NCBI GenBank assembly: GCA_004369085.1 | Contig: ML210153.1 | Span: 186,001-250,000 of the forward strand | Source of the DNA: Coprinopsis marcescibilis | Lineage: Eukaryota > Basidiomycota > Agaricomycetes > Agaricales > Psathyrellaceae | Reading direction: 5' to 3' | DNA: 64,000 bases | Part shown: positions 59,981 through 64,000 of the stretch, in pieces | Layout: each line of letters starts with the position of its first letter | Numbering within the stretch: position 1 is the first letter of the stretch | The notes under the pieces: model-generated | The model's database searches: none | Told to the model about the DNA's origin: nothing | The model's input: only the letters and a program-made list of their open reading frames with translations | Position numbers and translations under genes: made by a program

Positions 59981-62900
59981 TTAGAGAATGCCCCAAGACG
60001 AAGGTCCGGGAAGCCTGGTTTGGGTGTTCGGTGGGGTATCACTGCTTTCAAAGAACCCCGAATCGCGAATAAAAGAAACCCATTGTTCGTCCATCGCAGA
60101 CTGGCCCATATACCCAATCCCCAAGTCAACCGCGGAGTCCTGCCCCTGAACGCCACGAGAGTCAAAGCCAAATCCAGGCATCGAGCCATGTGTCTGCGGT
60201 CCCGCTCGACTCATATTTGGAATTTGGCCATATCCTCCGTTGTCCTGGTTCATGCCTGACACAGGTGGTTGAGATTGTGGCCACCATGACATCGAGGATT
60301 GAGCTTGTGATTGACTTTGGTATCGGCACGCCGAGTCGAATCCATTGCTAGCGCTTGTAGGTGTTTTCCCACTGAGTACAGGATACTCAGCCTGCATATC
60401 CTGTACAACTGACGGTGTGGGGGAAGAGTGCGTTGAAGGCGGGAACATGGAAAGATATTCAACAAGGCGTGGGTGCACCTCTGCGACGTAATTTGGACTT
60501 CCATGATCCGAATCTGAACCCTGTGACCCATTGCTTGAACCTGTGGTCTGAGAGGAATTCGAAGAAGGGGCGTGCGATTTCGTCCGGTTGTACTGTGAGA
60601 GCAATTTGCTCACTAACACCTTCGTCTGACCTCCAAAGAGGGCCAACTCGTCTTCACCGTAGTCAGGTTTTCCTGTCGACAAGATCCCACCGGTAGGGCC
60701 CGTGCTTCCAGCAGCGCACTGAGAGTATATTTCTGAAGCCTTCGTCCTAATTTTGTAGAGAGTTGCCTGGGAGTGACGGTTTAAATATTTGTAGACGAAG
60801 ATATGGCTTGAGTAACTTACTAGGCCGCTCCTCGATCTGCGAGATTGAATTACACCCTTTTCATACAGATCGCAAGCAAGCCCGAGCTCAAAATATGCAC
60901 TGGAGGCCATGCTTGATGCTGGTGCACGTGTAACAATGCAACCGACGATCACCTGTTATGTGATGGTCGATGTCAACAATACTGATTGATTTTGAATGAG
61001 CTTACTGCTGCAGAAAAGACTGCGAGACATAGATCAGCTTCAGGTCAATTCACAGTTTGCGGGTTGTGTGCTTACGATGTGTCCATATTCCCCACCACCT
61101 GCCACTCAGCTGAGGGAACTTCTTATAGTAATTCATACAAGATTTGATGATTCCAGATGCACATCGATATGTCGCAAGAAATGAGGGCGCGTACGGACTT
61201 CGCAAGGGGTTCTCTGGATATTGTTGAATGGCCTGTGCGAAATAATTCCTGTGGATGTAGAGTAGGGCTGATAAAAGACCGTTGAGTGGCAACAACATAG
61301 CGATAGAAATGCTGCCTACCAAGCGATCTGTATTGTCCCAGAAGGGATTGTCGCATATAGATGGATGGATTGGTGGAGGGCTCTTCAGGTCCAGTAAATA
61401 CATTGAGATGACTGGGAAGCTTTTTCTCTCTCAGTCGGCGATCCAGGTCAAGAATCGTCTCGTATTTTGGAGGCTTTGCGGCGACGGTTTCCTCAAGGGT
61501 GATAGATAGAACGTCACGCATGAAGCTGTACTTCCACTCCAGATCTGAAATGCATCAGTCCCTAACGCTGTGTACTCTGAAGCTCGAATGTACGTACATC
61601 CTAGTAATGGATTTGTCTCTCCTTCCTTACCTTCGACTTCGTCCGCAGGGAATTTACTATCCAAGTAGGACGGTCGGATAGAAGGTGGTCGACCCAATGC
61701 GAGGCTCTAGACGACCGAAACGGTTAGGTTGAGGTCGGATTCATGTTTTTGCACCAGAACTCACATATAGTTGCTCTGCCGAGAACACTTCCCAAAACAG
61801 GAGTCGCCGTCTCTCCGCCATCTTTTCGTCAATGTTCCAACGACTGGGGTCCCTATCTGTATTCCCTTGGTCACGGAAATTGCATGTTATGAACGACGTT
61901 TACGTACGAAGGCCCATCTATAAACTGGAATCAGATTTGAATATAGACCGAAAGGGATAACGCTTACACTCTGTGCCAATTTGGCGGCCAGGGAGATCAA
62001 TCCCCACTGAGAAAGAAGAACTGTGTTGAGTGGTTATACATGTTAGCGAGCAAGCAAACTGACCGAACTGTCAACCGTATATCTGTTTCCAGCCCATCCA
62101 TGGTATATGCCCATCAACAACAGTGCTTGCACAGTATAGATCTCCGGCGAATCGAATGTAGACCGCAACGAAACACAGGCTCTGGTTAAATGATAGTAGT
62201 GCTCTGCTTCTTTGCTACCTATGAGATGTTAGAAAACCCTTTGAGTGGGGGTGTGAATCAGCTTACAAGGCTCTAAAGTCAGGTCTACCAAGGCCCCAAG
62301 TGCAAGTACCATGTAAAGTACTGCGAGCTTGTGCGGAGAAAAGTTCGCGACGGGCATATCCGGTGCGTGTCTCGCTTTGAGGGCCTTGTATGTGGGCGAG
62401 AAAATGTCTTCAACAATTTCGTCCCGGCGAACTGGATTTGATGACCAGGCGGCATGCTCCAAGTACGCTTCGATTAATGACGATGCACGAGGTTGGTCTG
62501 GGAGATGGTCGAAAAGAAGATCCATGGCCTTGTCAGTGTTTCCTTCAGTGGCGAGAATTTCTGCTATGCGGACGGAAATCTCGGCCGGAAGGTCTTCTTC
62601 CCCAGTTTCTTGCGTATCGAGGTCTGCCCCAGCCTGCGGGACTTGAGCCGAGTGAATTATTAAAAGGCGTGAATTCCCATACCAAGAACAGCGCCTTCGT
62701 TGCTGATGAGCAAAACATTGCGAAAGAGCGAATACCGAACTCACCTCTGCACCAGCGGATGGACCAAAATATTTTCCTTCTCCCTGTTCCCCGATGGTTA
62801 GGGTTCCAAACGCGGTCGTTGTGGTGTCGACTTCACGCTCCAATGGAGCCGAGCTTAGTTCCTTGACGTTTGTCGATACTGGCTTCCCAAAACCGTCTTT

Positions 62901-63473
62901 GATTGTTAGCAGGTCTTCACGCAGGAGAGGATGTGGTTGCTCGGAAACAGAAGATTGGAATAGGGCCACTTCTTCTTCCAGTTGGCGAATCCGGTGCCTC
63001 ATCTCCACAATCTTTGCTTGCAATTGAGCGGTGTCTGCAAGATGTGATCTGAAACCCTGTCATTGATTGCATTTCATCCGTAGCAGATCCACACACCTGG
63101 CGCCCTGGCCCGTCGCTAGACTCCCATTTGGGCATATCGGGGCGCACCCACGTCGCGCTGAGACAATGAGCCTTGCATCATTGACGAGCAACTCGGTTAC
63201 TTACTGCAAGAGCTACAAGGAATCTTCTTATCGCATTTGAGTTTCAACCTGAGTTTGAGGACATTGGCACAGTCGGTAATCCTTGTTGAAAACAAGGCTC
63301 ACCTCCTACATTCGGCGCATGATAGCTGACGGAATTGAACATGGTTAGCATCAACAGATAATGTGCATTCCGGCCACCAACACACGAACCTCCCCACGAG
63401 CCCTGCGCAATCCTACGTCGTCGTCGTTGACTAATCTTGAAGTTCTTCTGGAATGTGAGAGGTCAACGGGCAT
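59981..63473 (-). CDS. Zn2Cys6 transcription factor with fungal-specific regulatory domain
   Basis: It starts MPVDLSHSRRTSRLVNDDD (ATG 63473). Splicing of short exons builds the zinc cluster SCAECRRLKLKCDKKIPCSS and CTRRGCAPICPNGSLATGQ, the typical basidiomycete form. A coiled coil follows (AQLQAKIVEMRHRIRQLEEE), then TAFGTLTIGEQGEGKYFGPS, the usual entry to the fungal_trans domain, and a long helical region including AYLEHAAWSSNPVRRDEIVE and HKLAVLYMVLALGALVDL. The last exons (about 59981-60950) contain SSAYFELGLACDLYEKGVI and a disordered Ser/Gln/Pro/Met-rich tail, probably an activation region. About twelve exons, probably 850-900 residues. Stop TAA 59981-59983. The regulon is unknown. Confidence 0.87.
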
Positions 63474-63762
63474 GCTGTAGTTGTTGGCAATGGAAGAGAA
63501 TAACGAAAATTCGCGCCGAAGAGAGATGATATATGTAGCCGGCCAGCCATCACTGCAGAATATAACGCCTGTCGCGGGTGGATCGGCAAAGGTGATTGTG
63601 GATGCTGATCAAAAGCTGTTGATCTCGGATTCTCGGCTATTGCCGCCCCTGCCGTTTCCTTACTGTGATGCCGGCCAGTTCGGTCTGCCCTTCATCCCGC
63701 CCATACCGTCTCCACACACAACGACATACAGCCAAACCCCGCCTTGCCCGCATCACATCATA

Positions 63763-64000
63763 ATGGTTTGTTCAACCGAGAGGCTGGCCATTCTCTTCAT
63801 TCTCCTTTTATATATCATTCCGTATCCAGTTTACTCAGCAAGCAGGAGTTCCGAGGACTTCTACATCAAGGCTCATTCACTTCAAGTACGAGAAGGATAT
63901 CAATTCGACCCTCACGACGGCTGGGAGATAGCGAATGTCACGGATCTCCACTACAAGTACCCCAAAGACACCGCCTACAGTCAAAAGCGATACAGGCGAA
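63763..64000 (+). CDS. N-terminal part of a secreted or lumenal protein (truncated by window end)
   Basis: It starts MVCSTERLAILFILLLYIIP, a clear signal peptide with likely cleavage near VYSAS. The visible mature part (DFYIKAHSLQVREGYQFDPH, then DGWEIANVTDLHYKYP) has an N-glycosylation sequon (NVT). It runs open to the window edge, 79 codons. I do not recognise the family. It is divergent with the zinc-cluster factor, 289 bp between starts. Confidence 0.65.
   Translation, partial: MVCSTERLAILFILLLYIIPYPVYSASRSSEDFYIKAHSLQVREGYQFDPHDGWEIANVTDLHYKYPKDTAYSQKRYRR

Overview
The window is nuclear DNA from a filamentous basidiomycete, most likely a mushroom-forming agaricomycete. The evidence is many short introns (about 48-70 nt) with GT..AG ends, very close gene spacing on both strands, and gene content typical of that group: an SLIP-GC-like large GTPase, an ENA-type P-ATPase, a Dicer, and Zn2Cys6 regulators with a fungal-specific domain. 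I see 36 protein-coding genes I can support, one weak small ORF, and no rRNA, tRNA, transposon, CRISPR or viral element. Gene models were spliced by eye from frame, splice-site consensus and family knowledge, so internal exon edges are best estimates. Outer limits are usually a clear ATG and stop.

Layout, left to right. 0.1-3.4 kb: three mitochondrial proteins (IBA57/CAF17, the twin-CX9C factor COA5/PET191, a DUF1640 coiled-coil membrane protein). 3.5-6.5 kb: PYM (exon-junction complex), GPN3 GTPase, and a Gly/Tyr-rich protein. 6.8-14.3 kb: a large dynamin-type GTPase and an unknown nuclear protein. 14.7-19.4 kb: acetyl-CoA acetyltransferase, ATG10, ribosomal protein eS1, adenine phosphoribosyltransferase. 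19.4-28.6 kb: an EDEM-type GH47 protein, a protein with two ZNRD2/p27-type zinc modules, a low-complexity unknown, a FAF1-like ribosome-biogenesis protein, a multi-pass membrane protein. 28.9-36.1 kb: an unknown protein facing a Dicer. 36.2-44.9 kb: COX8, ENA Na+-ATPase, aldehyde dehydrogenase. 45.4-64 kb: a Zn2Cys6 factor, proteasome alpha2, 1-Cys peroxiredoxin, SSU72, syntaxin-18/UFE1, TVP38, LOA1 acyltransferase, an SR-like RNA-binding protein, a Cys/Met PLP enzyme, a second Zn2Cys6 factor, and the start of a secreted protein.

There is no biosynthetic or defence cluster. What recurs is a head-to-head arrangement: at least ten divergent pairs, several with under 200 bp between start codons. 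Some pairs make functional sense (CAF17/COA5 in mitochondrial assembly, TVP38/LOA1 in the endomembrane system).

The most unusual object is the Dicer at 30.6-36.1 kb. Both RNase III centres look complete, but the ATPase half is eroded at the Walker A position and at the DECH box. It also carries several introns that are multiples of three and free of stops, so retention would insert peptide rather than terminate the protein. It shares a short promoter containing a perfect inverted repeat with an uncharacterised protein.
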